DNA of 64,000 bases, from assembly GCA_002362385.1 (NCBI GenBank), contig DEUB01000042.1, forward strand, positions 1 through 64,000, given 5' to 3'. A program made the translations under genes and the position numbers. The notes beneath the pieces are model-generated. The model saw only the letters and a program-made list of their open reading frames with translations. It searched no databases and was not told the origin of the DNA. The DNA is from Lachnospiraceae bacterium UBA3273 (GTDB lineage: Bacteria; Bacillota; Clostridia; Lachnospirales; Lachnospiraceae). Positions 53,534 through 61,850 of the stretch are shown piece after piece. Position 1 is the stretch's first letter; each line of letters starts with the position of its first letter.

Positions 53534-53556
53534 GAACCAGATATCTTATCTGGTTC
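53534..53556. terminator. Hairpin after the PIN gene
   Basis: Ten-pair perfect stem GAACCAGATA-TCT-TATCTGGTTC, 36 bases beyond the PIN gene stop. No U-tract on the minus strand, so it is a weak terminator or an RNA-stabilising hairpin. Confidence 0.5.
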
Positions 53557-53591
53557 TATTTATGTAAAGAATAAATTCTGCTACAACATAT

Positions 53592-54197
53592 TTATACTAC
53601 TGCTTTTTTGCGTTTTATATATTCTTCATATGTCCTTTCTGGCAGTCGCAAATCATCTTCATACATCTTATCCCACAGTTTTGATGCTGAATCATGAGTA
53701 ATAATCTTCAGTTCTTCTGCTTTTGCTAATACATCTGCCGTAGTCCATAGAACGATTCCATAACTGTCTACATATGCACTGACATCCTTTAAATTGTTAC
53801 TTGCCAAGCAAGCAGTCTCCTCTTTTGCATAAAGCACCATGCTTATAGCCGCTGACTCTCCCTGACCCATATTTTTCTTTAATTCTTCATATCTTATTCC
53901 CATATCAGAAAAGGGATCGATATCTCTAATATATACATTTCCCGCACCATGTACTTTTTCTTTTTTATTATTCAGCCGAATAAGTGGAGTTTGCAAACGC
54001 TCCCTTGTTCTAATGCTATAGCCCAGTTCTTCCATCACGGCTTGTGGAACTACTATATCCATTCCCAATTTTTCAAAAAGTCTTGTCACAATTCCAAATT
54101 GACCCCTCCATAAGAAACTTGACAAAAAATCTGTATCGGAAATTACAATTGCACTTTTATCAGACGTATCATTTACTTCTTTACCCTGGCTAGTCAT
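53592..54197 (-). CDS. PIN-like nuclease
   Basis: A 201-residue protein with a PIN-fold acidic set: IVISDTDFL (D21, D23), VMEELGY (E56/E57), GQGESAAI (E114, a typical PIN motif) and NNLKD (D138), then a helical tail. PIN proteins of toxin-antitoxin loci cut RNA. The ATG at 54197 follows AAGGAGG by 9 bases and overlaps the upstream ImmA/IrrE gene by 8 bases; a longer reading would run into that gene. It is the third gene of the XRE-ImmA-PIN operon. Probable effector (inference). Confidence 0.82.
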   Translation of the reverse strand: MTSQGKEVNDTSDKSAIVISDTDFLSSFLWRGQFGIVTRLFEKLGMDIVVPQAVMEELGYSIRTRERLQTPLIRLNNKKEKVHGAGNVYIRDIDPFSDMGIRYEELKKNMGQGESAAISMVLYAKEETACLASNNLKDVSAYVDSYGIVLWTTADVLAKAEELKIITHDSASKLWDKMYEDDLRLPERTYEEYIKRKKAVV

Positions 54198-54945
54198 ATA
54201 TAAGCGCCTCCTTAACCATTTCGTTCCAGCGCTCATCACAAAATCCTTCAAGAGCAAATTGCTTATAAAGACTATCTGAAATCCGTTCCTCTTTATGTGC
54301 CCGCTCAAGGAGCTGGCTATATTGTCCATATGACTTTTCCATTTCTTCTTCAGGAGATTTCATATATAAGGACATATCTATTCCCGTATCCTTAACATTA
54401 TCTAAAATATTTGCATTTATTAATTCATGATAACGAAGGTCGTTGATTTTCTCTTCCTGATGCAACCTATATACAATCGCCTGAAAACTCATACGAAAAA
54501 ACTGACTTAACCTTACAATATGTTCTAATGTCCACTCTTTCACTCCATATTTTTCAATGAACCATTCTAATGCATCGCAAGGAAGCAAAAAATAAGATGC
54601 GAAACGATCTGCCTCCTTTTCAGAATCCGTTTTACTTCCCTTTTTGCAAATAACTCCTTGTCCTCTACACTCAATTTCCATATGATACAACTCATGCGCA
54701 ACAGTAAACCGCTGTCTCCCCAAAGACATCATGGAATTTACGGCAATTATTTTAGAAGCTCCATCAATAATGCACATTCCACTGATATTGTCCGTCATGG
54801 GCAATCTGATAAAGGTATAACGTTCTTGTGCCATCAATAATCCAATCACATCTATCGGTTCTGTACTCCCATAACCATTTATTCTTCTCTGTTTGACAGC
54901 TTCCGTCTGTAATTGCAAATCATCTTTCATTACAATATCACTCAC
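54190..54945 (-). CDS. ImmA/IrrE-family metallopeptidase
   Basis: A 251-residue protein with the zinc peptidase core HELYH (84-88) and the downstream glutamate in EKEADRFASYFLLP (E111), then an EIKxxR-like helical region. ImmA/IrrE peptidases cut an XRE repressor to switch on mobile-element or DNA-damage genes. Here the repressor gene overlaps upstream by 8 bases and a PIN gene overlaps downstream. The start is GTG 54945; ATG 54930 is an alternative. Confidence 0.92.
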   Translation of the reverse strand: MSDIVMKDDLQLQTEAVKQRRINGYGSTEPIDVIGLLMAQERYTFIRLPMTDNISGMCIIDGASKIIAVNSMMSLGRQRFTVAHELYHMEIECRGQGVICKKGSKTDSEKEADRFASYFLLPCDALEWFIEKYGVKEWTLEHIVRLSQFFRMSFQAIVYRLHQEEKINDLRYHELINANILDNVKDTGIDMSLYMKSPEEEMEKSYGQYSQLLERAHKEERISDSLYKQFALEGFCDERWNEMVKEALIYD

Positions 54946-55291
54946 TCTCTAAACTAGCCTTAATCCGTCTCAAATTCAGTGCAATCCTCTGTACCTTTGA
55001 AACTACCTCAATATCATCCAATGTTAAATCTTTTGCCCGATAAGCTACTGCAAGCGGCTGGTATTCCTGTTCCTCCAAAACTGCATTTACTTCACAGCCA
55101 AACAGCCTGCATGCCTTTTCAAGCGATGCCATTCCAAGGCTTCTTTCTCCAACTTCAAATTTTGCAATCAAAGAGCGGTCTACCTGAAGAAATTGTGCAA
55201 TCTGCTCTTGAGTAAAATCATTTTGCCTTCTGATTTCTTTAAAACGCCTTCCGGCATTTACCAGCATTTCATTTCTCTCTTTGTCTGCCAT
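54938..55291 (-). CDS. XRE-family repressor
   Basis: A 117-residue protein: N-terminal HTH (GRRFKEIRRQNDFTQEQIAQFLQVDRSLIAKFE, about 14-46) and a helical tail. The ATG at 55291 has GGAGG upstream. Expected to bind the TTGTC/GACAA repeats in its own promoter and to be the substrate of the neighbouring peptidase (family knowledge). Confidence 0.93.
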   Translation of the reverse strand: MADKERNEMLVNAGRRFKEIRRQNDFTQEQIAQFLQVDRSLIAKFEVGERSLGMASLEKACRLFGCEVNAVLEEQEYQPLAVAYRAKDLTLDDIEVVSKVQRIALNLRRIKASLESE

Positions 55292-55331
55292 ATGAATTTC
55301 CTCCGATTTTCTAATCATCTTTTGTTATCTT

Positions 55332-55398
55332 AATATACAACGGAATTGTCACATTGTCAACTGATTTATTTTCATAAAAAGTGACAACTTGAGACAAT
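55332..55398 (-). promoter_or_regulatory. Promoter and operators of the XRE-ImmA-PIN operon
   Basis: TTGACA (plus 55355-55360) and TATATT (55332-55337), 17-base spacer. The -35 region is surrounded by repeated GACAA / TTGTC units: TTGTCAC (55346-55352), TTGTCAA (55354-55360), GTGACAA (55381-55387) and GAGACAA (55391-55397). This is an array typical of a cooperative XRE operator. Confidence 0.8.
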
Positions 55399-55440
55399 AC
55401 TTTGTGCTTTTAATAAATTACGGAAAAATTGTAAAACTGT

Positions 55441-55728
55441 TTATTTTGTAAAATAAGTATTAGCCATCATTGCAAATGCACAAACGCCGCCGATCGCATA
55501 AAGGCCGTTTATAATCAGGCAGACCTTCATTACGTTATTCTGCACCTTTGCCTTGACATAGGAAAGAAGCGTAAACACGCCGCTAAAGATCATAAATGCA
55601 GCGTAGCAGGAGATCATGATCTCAGCGACAGGCGATTTAAGCGCCCAATCAAAAGACCTTAAAGGCAAAATAGTCCACGGTACAATAAGCATAAGAGCAT
55701 TAACAGCAGTTAAAATTTTATTTTTCAT
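55441..55728 (-). CDS. Small membrane protein at the end of the exporter operon
   Basis: A 95-residue protein with three hydrophobic helices (ILTAVNALMLIVPWTI, ISCYAAFMIFSGVFTLLSYV, CLIINGLYAIGGVCAFAMM). The start is set at the second Met because AAGGAG lies 9 bases before it. It follows the permease gene directly and may be a small accessory subunit; no family is recognised. Confidence 0.75.
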   Translation of the reverse strand: MKNKILTAVNALMLIVPWTILPLRSFDWALKSPVAEIMISCYAAFMIFSGVFTLLSYVKAKVQNNVMKVCLIINGLYAIGGVCAFAMMANTYFTK

Positions 55729-55733
55729 AAACA

Positions 55734-56504
55734 TTATCTCCTTTCAGCCTGCCCGAATCGGATGCAGGAAACAGTCAAACATATAATTGTAACAGCAAAG
55801 GCGACAGGTATCCACGGTATTAATTCTACCTGCGCCGTATTGAGATTTGCCGCAAGTTTTCCATATTCCGAAGTGATGACAAAAAACGGATATGACATGG
55901 GATAGGCAAACCAAATTTTTGTATTGATCATCAATACAGACGGCACGATGGATGCCAGGCCTATACCGATGGAAAAAATCGGAGTCTGAATGCACACAGA
56001 CAGCATCCAGAAAAATGCAATCATGGGGATAGCGGCCAGAAAAAGCATAGCAGCTTCTTTCCCGACAAACACCGGCGACAGGAAAAAATAATAAGCCTGG
56101 GTTTTGGAACAAATAACAGCGCTGATATAGTACATACCCGTCATCATCAAAATTTGTGCTGCCGCCAATGAAAGCAATACAAAAAACTTTGCAAGACAGA
56201 GCTTCGCTGTGTTAATTGGCAGCGCCAGCATTTTCAGAATTCCTTTGTTCGTCCTTTCCGTCTGGCTTAGAAGAACCGTTCCCACTACCATGCTTGCGGG
56301 AAACATAAACCACGACATTCCCATAAAGCCTTGAATAAAGAAATTATTTTCCGGAGAAATGCCCTCCGCCTGCATTTTGAAATTCATATGTGCATTTAAA
56401 ATGGACGGTATCCACAGGACAACTGTTGCCACGAGCAGAATGAAAAGTATCTTCGAGCGTTTTATTTTCTTAAATTCAATGCCGGTAAGCGATAAAAAAT
56501 TCAT
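55734..56504 (-). CDS. Lantibiotic-immunity-type ABC permease (MutG/SpaG/NisG-like)
   Basis: A 256-residue ABC-2 permease with six helices, beginning MNFLSLTGIEFKKIKRS, of the lantibiotic-protection group (EpiG/MutG/CprC). It overlaps its partner by 4 bases and likely forms the heterodimeric membrane part of the exporter with the next gene. Confidence 0.88.
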   Translation of the reverse strand: MNFLSLTGIEFKKIKRSKILFILLVATVVLWIPSILNAHMNFKMQAEGISPENNFFIQGFMGMSWFMFPASMVVGTVLLSQTERTNKGILKMLALPINTAKLCLAKFFVLLSLAAAQILMMTGMYYISAVICSKTQAYYFFLSPVFVGKEAAMLFLAAIPMIAFFWMLSVCIQTPIFSIGIGLASIVPSVLMINTKIWFAYPMSYPFFVITSEYGKLAANLNTAQVELIPWIPVAFAVTIICLTVSCIRFGQAERR

Positions 56505-57223
56505 GCAAAGGACCTCCTTATCTTTATCAATAACAGCTCTGCCAGGCCGAAAACAAAAGTCTCCGCCGCTGCCGCATAAATATAGCGCGTTACCTGTGCC
56601 AAATCAGTACCTGTAAACATCTGAAAGGGCGTCGCAAAGGGAAAGAGCGAAAGCGCAAAGTTATCCGTCGGCAGCATTGTTGCAGTAAAAACGCAGACCA
56701 CGCCGATACCAAGGGATATCCACATATTTTTACAGGCTTCCGAAATAAGCATTGATAAAACGAGACAGGGCAGCATCAGCAAGAACGCATACCCAAAGTT
56801 CCTGCCCAATTCCTCCCAAAAACCGTTCCTAGCCTCAAACCAATAGTATGCACAAAAAGCGGTTGCCCCCGCTTCTATAGCAAGTATCAGAAGGCTCATA
56901 AGGATCGTCAAAATAACTTTACCTGAGAAAATGGAAATTTCCCGAACAGGAAGCGACTTCATTTTCTGCATGGCATGATCGGCATATTCCGTGTGATATA
57001 AAAGACATGCTCCCGTTACCACAAGTAGCACATTCAACATCGCCATCATCTGCCAATTGGCGCTAAGCAGGATCTGCAGGGGACTTCCCTGTTTTGTCTG
57101 ATATATTTCTGAACGGACTGCCATATTGACAACGGGAACGGCTCCGGCCAAAATACCACCGCCTATGAACGCCTGCAAAAAGCCGGTCCGCCTTATTTTT
57201 TTGCATTCCAGAAAAACACTCAT
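56501..57223 (-). CDS. Lantibiotic-immunity-type ABC permease (MutE/NisE-like)
   Basis: A 240-residue ABC-2 permease (six helices, MSVFLECKKIRRTGFLQ opening, EYADHAMQKMKSLPVRE segment). It overlaps the ATPase gene by 4 bases. With its neighbours it matches the NisFEG/CprABC layout, in which the exporter expels lantibiotics from the membrane. Confidence 0.88.
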   Translation of the reverse strand: MSVFLECKKIRRTGFLQAFIGGGILAGAVPVVNMAVRSEIYQTKQGSPLQILLSANWQMMAMLNVLLVVTGACLLYHTEYADHAMQKMKSLPVREISIFSGKVILTILMSLLILAIEAGATAFCAYYWFEARNGFWEELGRNFGYAFLLMLPCLVLSMLISEACKNMWISLGIGVVCVFTATMLPTDNFALSLFPFATPFQMFTGTDLAQVTRYIYAAAAETFVFGLAELLLIKIRRSFA

Positions 57224-57975
57224 CCTAAAGCACCTCTTTTCCGGTTATCAGCGTCAATCATTGCAAGAAAAGTATCTTCCAGATTATCCGTAGGATAACC
57301 CTGTAGATCCGCATTCATTTTCAGCTCATCGAGAGTTCCTTCAAACAACAAATGCCCCCGGTTCAGGATACCGATATGATCGGCCATCAATTCTATTTCA
57401 GACAAAAGATGGGACGATACTAAAACAGTACAGCCAAATTTTTCCGGCAGTGAACGGATAAGCGTTCTGATCTCGTGAATGCCTACAGGGTCAAGACCGT
57501 TTGTAGGCTCATCCAGAATCAGGATCGGCGGCTTCCCTATCAATGCGCCGGCAAGACCTAATCTCTGTTTCATTCCGAGGGAATAATTTTTAGCAAGCCT
57601 CTTTTTAAACTGTGTCAGCCCCACAATTTCAAGCGCTTCTGCTACCGAAGATCCAGGAAGCCCCAATATCCTGCGGATAATTTCAAGATTTTCCTCGCCG
57701 CTTAGATTTCCATAAAAAGCAGGGGCCTCGATAAACGAGCCTATTTCTTTTAAAATCTCCACCCTGTTTTCAGGGTATTTCTTCCCGTCAATGGTAAATG
57801 AGCCGCTCGTAGGCCTGGTAAGTCCCAGGAACATTTTCATGGTGGTGGACTTTCCCGCGCCGTTGGGACCGAGGAAGCCATAGACAACACCTTTGGGAAT
57901 ATGCAGGCTGACGCCTGAAACCGCAGTAAAATCAGCATAAGATTTTGTTAAATTTTTAGTTTCAATGACATTCAT
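57220..57975 (-). CDS. Lantibiotic-immunity-type ABC ATPase (NisF/CprA-like)
   Basis: A 251-residue ATPase: Walker A GPNGAGKST, signature YSLGMKQRLG (the E/S-LGM variant usual in this subgroup), Walker B LILDEPTNGLDP and SSHLLSEIE. The start is MNVIETKN after AAAGGAG. First of a four-gene operon, divergent from its probable regulator genes across a 154-base region. Confidence 0.94.
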   Translation of the reverse strand: MNVIETKNLTKSYADFTAVSGVSLHIPKGVVYGFLGPNGAGKSTTMKMFLGLTRPTSGSFTIDGKKYPENRVEILKEIGSFIEAPAFYGNLSGEENLEIIRRILGLPGSSVAEALEIVGLTQFKKRLAKNYSLGMKQRLGLAGALIGKPPILILDEPTNGLDPVGIHEIRTLIRSLPEKFGCTVLVSSHLLSEIELMADHIGILNRGHLLFEGTLDELKMNADLQGYPTDNLEDTFLAMIDADNRKRGALG

Positions 57976-58047
57976 TGTACTTTGCTCCTTTCTCATCATT
58001 GTAAATACATTGTACGTTCCCAACCTTATGCTGACCTTCTCCTGTCC

Positions 58048-58066
58048 TTACATTTACCTTACATTT
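58048..58066. promoter_or_regulatory. Direct repeat, candidate response-regulator site
   Basis: TTACATTT occurs at 58048-58055 and again at 58059-58066, 11 bases apart (one helical turn), in the region between the exporter and the two-component genes. OmpR-type regulators bind such tandem half-sites. It could control both directions. Confidence 0.65.
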
Positions 58067-58129
58067 TTGCACAAAATATAAAAATAAATATTTTCATGGT
58101 ATACTGGAAAATACAAAGGAGGGCTTCCT

Positions 58130-58834
58130 ATGAACTCTGATTATTTAAAACAAAAACGCATTTTGCTTGTGGATGATGAACCGGAGCTTTTAGATATGGT
58201 GGCATCTATTTTAAATGAAGACGGATTTCAAAATATTAAGACAGCAAAAACGATTGCAGAAGCAGTTGCTGTTTCAAAGGAATATGCTCCTGAATTTGCA
58301 ATTCTGGATGTGATGCTTCCCGACGGCAGCGGCTTTGACCTTATGAAACAGCTTAAAAGTACCTTTGATTATCCCGTGCTCTTTTTAACGGCACGTGGAG
58401 AGGATGACGATAAGTTCCGCGGCTTCAGTCTCGGAGCAGACGACTATATGGTAAAGCCGTTCTTACCAAAAGAACTTCTGTTCCGTATTAATGCCATTCT
58501 TCGAAGAAGCTACAAAGATGAGAATCCCCTTGTAAAATTGCCGGGCAGTGAAATCGACTTTGACCGTGCAGAGGTAATTAAAAACGGAAAACATATTCCG
58601 CTTACGGCAAAAGAACACAGCATTCTTGCTGCTTTATACCGGAATGCAGGGCGGATCGTTACCATCGACGCCCTGTGCGAGGCCGCCTGGGGCGATAATC
58701 CTTTTGGTTATGAGAATTCACTGATGGCGCATATCCGCCGAATCAGAGAAAAGATTGAAACGGATCCGTCCTCTCCCGTTGCTTTGATAACGATCAAGGG
58801 ACTCGGCTATAAACTCATAGTGGAGGGAAAGTAA
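58130..58834 (+). CDS. OmpR-family response regulator
   Basis: A 234-residue regulator: receiver domain with acidic pocket VDDE (15-18), phospho-acceptor D60, FLTARGEDDD (Thr/Ser switch) and K109-type lysine in VKPFL. A winged-helix output domain follows (LTAKEHSILAALYRNAGRIVTIDAL...NSLMAHIRRIREKI). AAAGGAGG precedes the ATG. With the kinase it probably controls the divergent exporter, as CprRK controls CprABC (family analogy). Confidence 0.95.
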   Translation: MNSDYLKQKRILLVDDEPELLDMVASILNEDGFQNIKTAKTIAEAVAVSKEYAPEFAILDVMLPDGSGFDLMKQLKSTFDYPVLFLTARGEDDDKFRGFSLGADDYMVKPFLPKELLFRINAILRRSYKDENPLVKLPGSEIDFDRAEVIKNGKHIPLTAKEHSILAALYRNAGRIVTIDALCEAAWGDNPFGYENSLMAHIRRIREKIETDPSSPVALITIKGLGYKLIVEGK

Positions 58835-58835
58835 T

Positions 58836-60227
58836 ATGAAAAGCGTACTGAAACTGATACGGCGTTTTGTCGGTATCATGCTCTTATCTTCAGCTCTGCT
58901 TATTATTTTAAATTTTATCCTATTATTTATAATTACCGTGAGACAAGCAACAAATTCACAGCCCTGGCAGACTGCTAAAGAAGTTGCAGATAACTTATTT
59001 CAGAATGATAATGAATACATTTTGCCGGAGAATTTAGCGCTTGAATTGAAAAAAACTGATACATGGGCCATTTTTATTGACAATACGACGATGAACGTAG
59101 TATGGCATACAGATGATCTGCCCGAAACTATACCTATGTCATATTCCATTTCGGATATTGCACGGCTGACCCGCGGTTATATAGACGGGTATCCCACATT
59201 TACAGGAGAAGCAGAGAACGGGCTGGTCGTATTAGGCTATCCCAAAGACAGCTTTTGGAAACATATGTGGCCAAGCTGGGATTACCATTTGATCGCCAAT
59301 TTACCCAAAACTTTTCTTACTGTTCTTGCAATTAATGTTACGCTGATCTTTATGATCTATGCAGCTGCTAACTCCAGGCTTTTGAAATCGGTAAAACCGA
59401 TCGTAAGCGGGATACAGTCTCTGCCTGCAGAAGAAGACGTTCACATAAAAGAAAAGGGACTGCTGTCAGAGCTTGCAGCCAATATTAATAAAACCTCGGA
59501 GATCCTTCAGTCCCAACGCAGGCAGCTCCGCAAAAAGGAGACTGCAAGGGCTAATTGGATCGCAGGAGTATCCCATGACATACGCACGCCGCTGTCTATG
59601 GTAATGGGTTACGCAAGCCAGTTAGAAAGTGATGATCGTTTACCGAAAGATGACCGCAAAAAAGCTTCGGTTATTGTAAGTAAAAGCCGGCAAATGAAAA
59701 ATCTGATCAACGACCTGAATCTTGCGTCCAAATTGGAATATAACATGCAGCCCATAAATCCTGCAAGGCAAAATCTCGTCGCCGTTGTCCGTCAGGTAGT
59801 GGTGGATTTTATCAATACGGATATTGATGATAAGCATCCCATTGAATGGGAAACTGATGAGGATCTAAAGGTTTGCTTTGCAGATATTGACGAAGACCTG
59901 ATGAAAAGAGCAGTAAGTAATCTGATTCAAAATTGTATCAACCATAATGAACAGGGATGCCATATCTTTGTACGTGTTATGACCGGAGAAGATACCTGTA
60001 TGATAGTCGTTGAAGATGACGGCAGGGGGGCTACAGACGAACAGATTGAAAAACTGAATCGTTCTCCTCATTATATGATCTGCGATGAGAATACATCAGA
60101 GCAGCGCCACGGTTTAGGGCTGCTCATTGTTAAGCAGATCGTGACGGCACACGGTGGTGTAACCGAAATCGGCCACAGCTCATATGGCGGTTTTTCTGTG
60201 ACACTTATATTACCCATGCAGGAATAA
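58836..60227 (+). CDS. Sensor histidine kinase
   Basis: A 463-residue kinase with two helices (about 13-36 and 158-176) flanking an extracytoplasmic domain of about 120 residues. The dimerisation helix carries H247 (GVSHDIRTPLSMV), and the ATPase core shows NLIQNCINH, VEDDGRGA and HGLGLLIVKQI. It is translated directly after the regulator (1-base gap). Its sensing loop is longer than the very short loops of BceS-type kinases, fitting a lantibiotic/peptide sensor of the CprK/NisK-like kind (inference). Confidence 0.94.
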   Translation: MKSVLKLIRRFVGIMLLSSALLIILNFILLFIITVRQATNSQPWQTAKEVADNLFQNDNEYILPENLALELKKTDTWAIFIDNTTMNVVWHTDDLPETIPMSYSISDIARLTRGYIDGYPTFTGEAENGLVVLGYPKDSFWKHMWPSWDYHLIANLPKTFLTVLAINVTLIFMIYAAANSRLLKSVKPIVSGIQSLPAEEDVHIKEKGLLSELAANINKTSEILQSQRRQLRKKETARANWIAGVSHDIRTPLSMVMGYASQLESDDRLPKDDRKKASVIVSKSRQMKNLINDLNLASKLEYNMQPINPARQNLVAVVRQVVVDFINTDIDDKHPIEWETDEDLKVCFADIDEDLMKRAVSNLIQNCINHNEQGCHIFVRVMTGEDTCMIVVEDDGRGATDEQIEKLNRSPHYMICDENTSEQRHGLGLLIVKQIVTAHGGVTEIGHSSYGGFSVTLILPMQE

Positions 60228-60235
60228 GAGGCCCT

Positions 60236-61480
60236 TTATTTCCAGTCAATGGATCCGCTAAAGACTACCTTATTCCTGCCTTTTGCAATCTTTCCGACTT
60301 CATAGCATTCATAATATTTTTGTACTGTATCTACAACCTTTTTCTCCTCTTCCCTTTCCACCACAATCATGAACCCCACGCCGCAGTTAAAAGTGGACAG
60401 CATTTCTTCCTGCCCGATATTTCCTTTATTTCGGATATAGGAAAAAACAGGAAGGGGCTTTATTTTTGTCAAATCAATTTCCGCGCTTAAGCCGTCAGGC
60501 ATTATCCTGCTTAAATTTCCTTCTATCCCGCCGCCTGTAATATGGGCCATCCCGTGAACATACGGACAGCCGAATAAATTTTTGACAGCTTTGTAATAAG
60601 GGGTGTGCGGTTTCATAATTTGCTCTATAAATGTTTCTCCCTGGATTTTATCAAGCTTTATCTGCGGCATTTTATCCATAAGCATCCGCACAAGGGAGTA
60701 ACCGTTTGTGTGAAGCCCATTAGAAGCAACTGCTAACACCACATCTCCTTCCCTGACCCGCGAACCGTCAATAATATTTTCCCTCCCCACGATTCCTGCA
60801 ACACTTGATGTGAGGATATAGACGCCTTTCTCAATCACTTGCGGCTGAATGGAAGTCTCGCCGCCTACCAGATCACATTCATTTTCCCTGCACGCTTCTG
60901 AAATTCCTTTTACAAAAGATTTTATTGTTTCTTTTTCCGCATTGCCGCACACAATAGTGTCCAATACTGCTAAAGGTCTCGCGCCCATAACAACAATATC
61001 ATTGACCAGATGGTTTATCATATCATGGCAGATGGACTCACTATAGCCGTATTCCATGGCTAACTTTTGTTTTGATCCCGGTTCTTCCGCCTTCAAAACA
61101 AGAACCGGGTTTTTGATTTCCGGAAAATGAATATCATACAGGGATGCGAATGGGCCAAATCCATTTAAGACACGCTCATTTTCCGTCTTTAAGTAAACCG
61201 CCATTTCCCTTTTCATGGCGTCGGTATAAGAAATGTCCACACCTGCCTTACTATACGAAAAACTTTCATTTTTCTTTTCTTCTCCATTTAAAATTTCATC
61301 CACGCTGACCCGCAAAAGCTTTGCCAGTTCCACAAGCATTTCCACATTGGGCAGGGTTCCGTTTTCCCACTTGGAGACAGCCTGAAAGGAAACCTTTAAT
61401 TTTTCCGCCACATCCGCCTGGGTCAATCCCAAAGCCTTTCTTCTATGTGAAATGAACTTTGCAATCTTCTGATTATCCAA
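60236..61480 (-). CDS. HTH-PurM fusion protein (XRE HTH + AIR synthase-like domain)
   Basis: A 414-residue fusion. An XRE-type HTH (AKFISHRRKALGLTQADVAEKLKVSFQAVSKWENG) occupies about 1-60 and a short linker follows. A complete PurM/AIR-synthase-like domain (about 85-414) shows FGPFASLYD, DIVVMGARPLAVLD, GGETSIQPQ, LAVASNGLHTNGYSLVR, HITGGGIEGN and STFNCGVGFMIVV. PurM makes 5-aminoimidazole ribonucleotide from FGAM and ATP; an attached DNA-binding domain is not usual in the enzyme. The start is TTG 61480 (LDNQKIAKF); GGAAAGG lies about 13 bases upstream, and an upstream ATG at 61528 has no ribosome site. Confidence 0.85.
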   Translation of the reverse strand: MDNQKIAKFISHRRKALGLTQADVAEKLKVSFQAVSKWENGTLPNVEMLVELAKLLRVSVDEILNGEEKKNESFSYSKAGVDISYTDAMKREMAVYLKTENERVLNGFGPFASLYDIHFPEIKNPVLVLKAEEPGSKQKLAMEYGYSESICHDMINHLVNDIVVMGARPLAVLDTIVCGNAEKETIKSFVKGISEACRENECDLVGGETSIQPQVIEKGVYILTSSVAGIVGRENIIDGSRVREGDVVLAVASNGLHTNGYSLVRMLMDKMPQIKLDKIQGETFIEQIMKPHTPYYKAVKNLFGCPYVHGMAHITGGGIEGNLSRIMPDGLSAEIDLTKIKPLPVFSYIRNKGNIGQEEMLSTFNCGVGFMIVVEREEEKKVVDTVQKYYECYEVGKIAKGRNKVVFSGSIDWK

Positions 61481-61613
61481 TAAAAAGCACCAACCTTTCC
61501 TGTTCTTATTGTATAAAACAGGAAACATTGATGCAATAACCGGATATTTGAAGATATAAAAAAATTTCTACCAGGAGTTGAATGATATGTTTTATCCCAA
61601 ACAACAGAAATAA

Positions 61614-61701
61614 CGGAAAGGAAAGGATTCGAACCTTCGGTACACTTGCGCGTACGGCGCATTAGCAATGCGCTGCCTTAGACCATCTCGGCCACCTTTC
61701 C
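61614..61701 (-). tRNA. tRNA-Ser (GCU anticodon)
   Basis: Minus strand: acceptor GGAAAGG / CCTTTCC with discriminator G, D-arm GGCCGAGATGGTCTAAGGC, anticodon stem-loop GCGCATTGCTAATGCGC (anticodon GCT), long variable arm and GGTTCGAATCC. The long variable arm and anticodon identify serine. The CCA end is not encoded. Confidence 0.95.
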
Positions 61702-61705
61702 ATAA

Positions 61706-61789
61706 TGGATGGGGCAGGACTCGAACCTGCGTTGTTTCTTATGTCAGGGTTTTACAGACCCCTGCCCTCGCCACTAGGCATACCCATCC
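61706..61789 (-). tRNA. tRNA-Tyr (GUA anticodon)
   Basis: Minus strand: acceptor GGATGGG / CCCATCC with discriminator A, anticodon loop CTGTAAA (anticodon GTA) in GGGGT/ACCCT, a long variable arm and GGTTCGAGTCC. It is four bases upstream of tRNA-Ser on the same strand, so the two form one transcript. Confidence 0.94.
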
Positions 61790-61802
61790 TTATTGTTTTA
61801 GG

Positions 61803-61843
61803 GGGACTTCCCGGCATTTCCGGTTAAAGAATGCCGGTGTCCC
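61803..61843. other. Strong hairpin between the HTH gene and the tRNAs
   Basis: GGGAC-ttc-CCGGCATT and AATGCCGG-t-GTCCC form a 13-pair stem with a 3/1 internal loop. On the minus strand no U-tract follows, so it may be an RNA-processing or partial termination point between the small HTH gene and the tRNA pair. Confidence 0.55.
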
Positions 61844-61850
61844 TTTAATC

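Noticed and set aside
54190..55291. Prophage or ICE remnant around the ImmA/XRE genes
   Set aside because: No integrase, structural genes or attachment-site repeats within the neighbouring 10 kb; the nearest tRNA genes are 6 kb away without a matching repeat that I can see.
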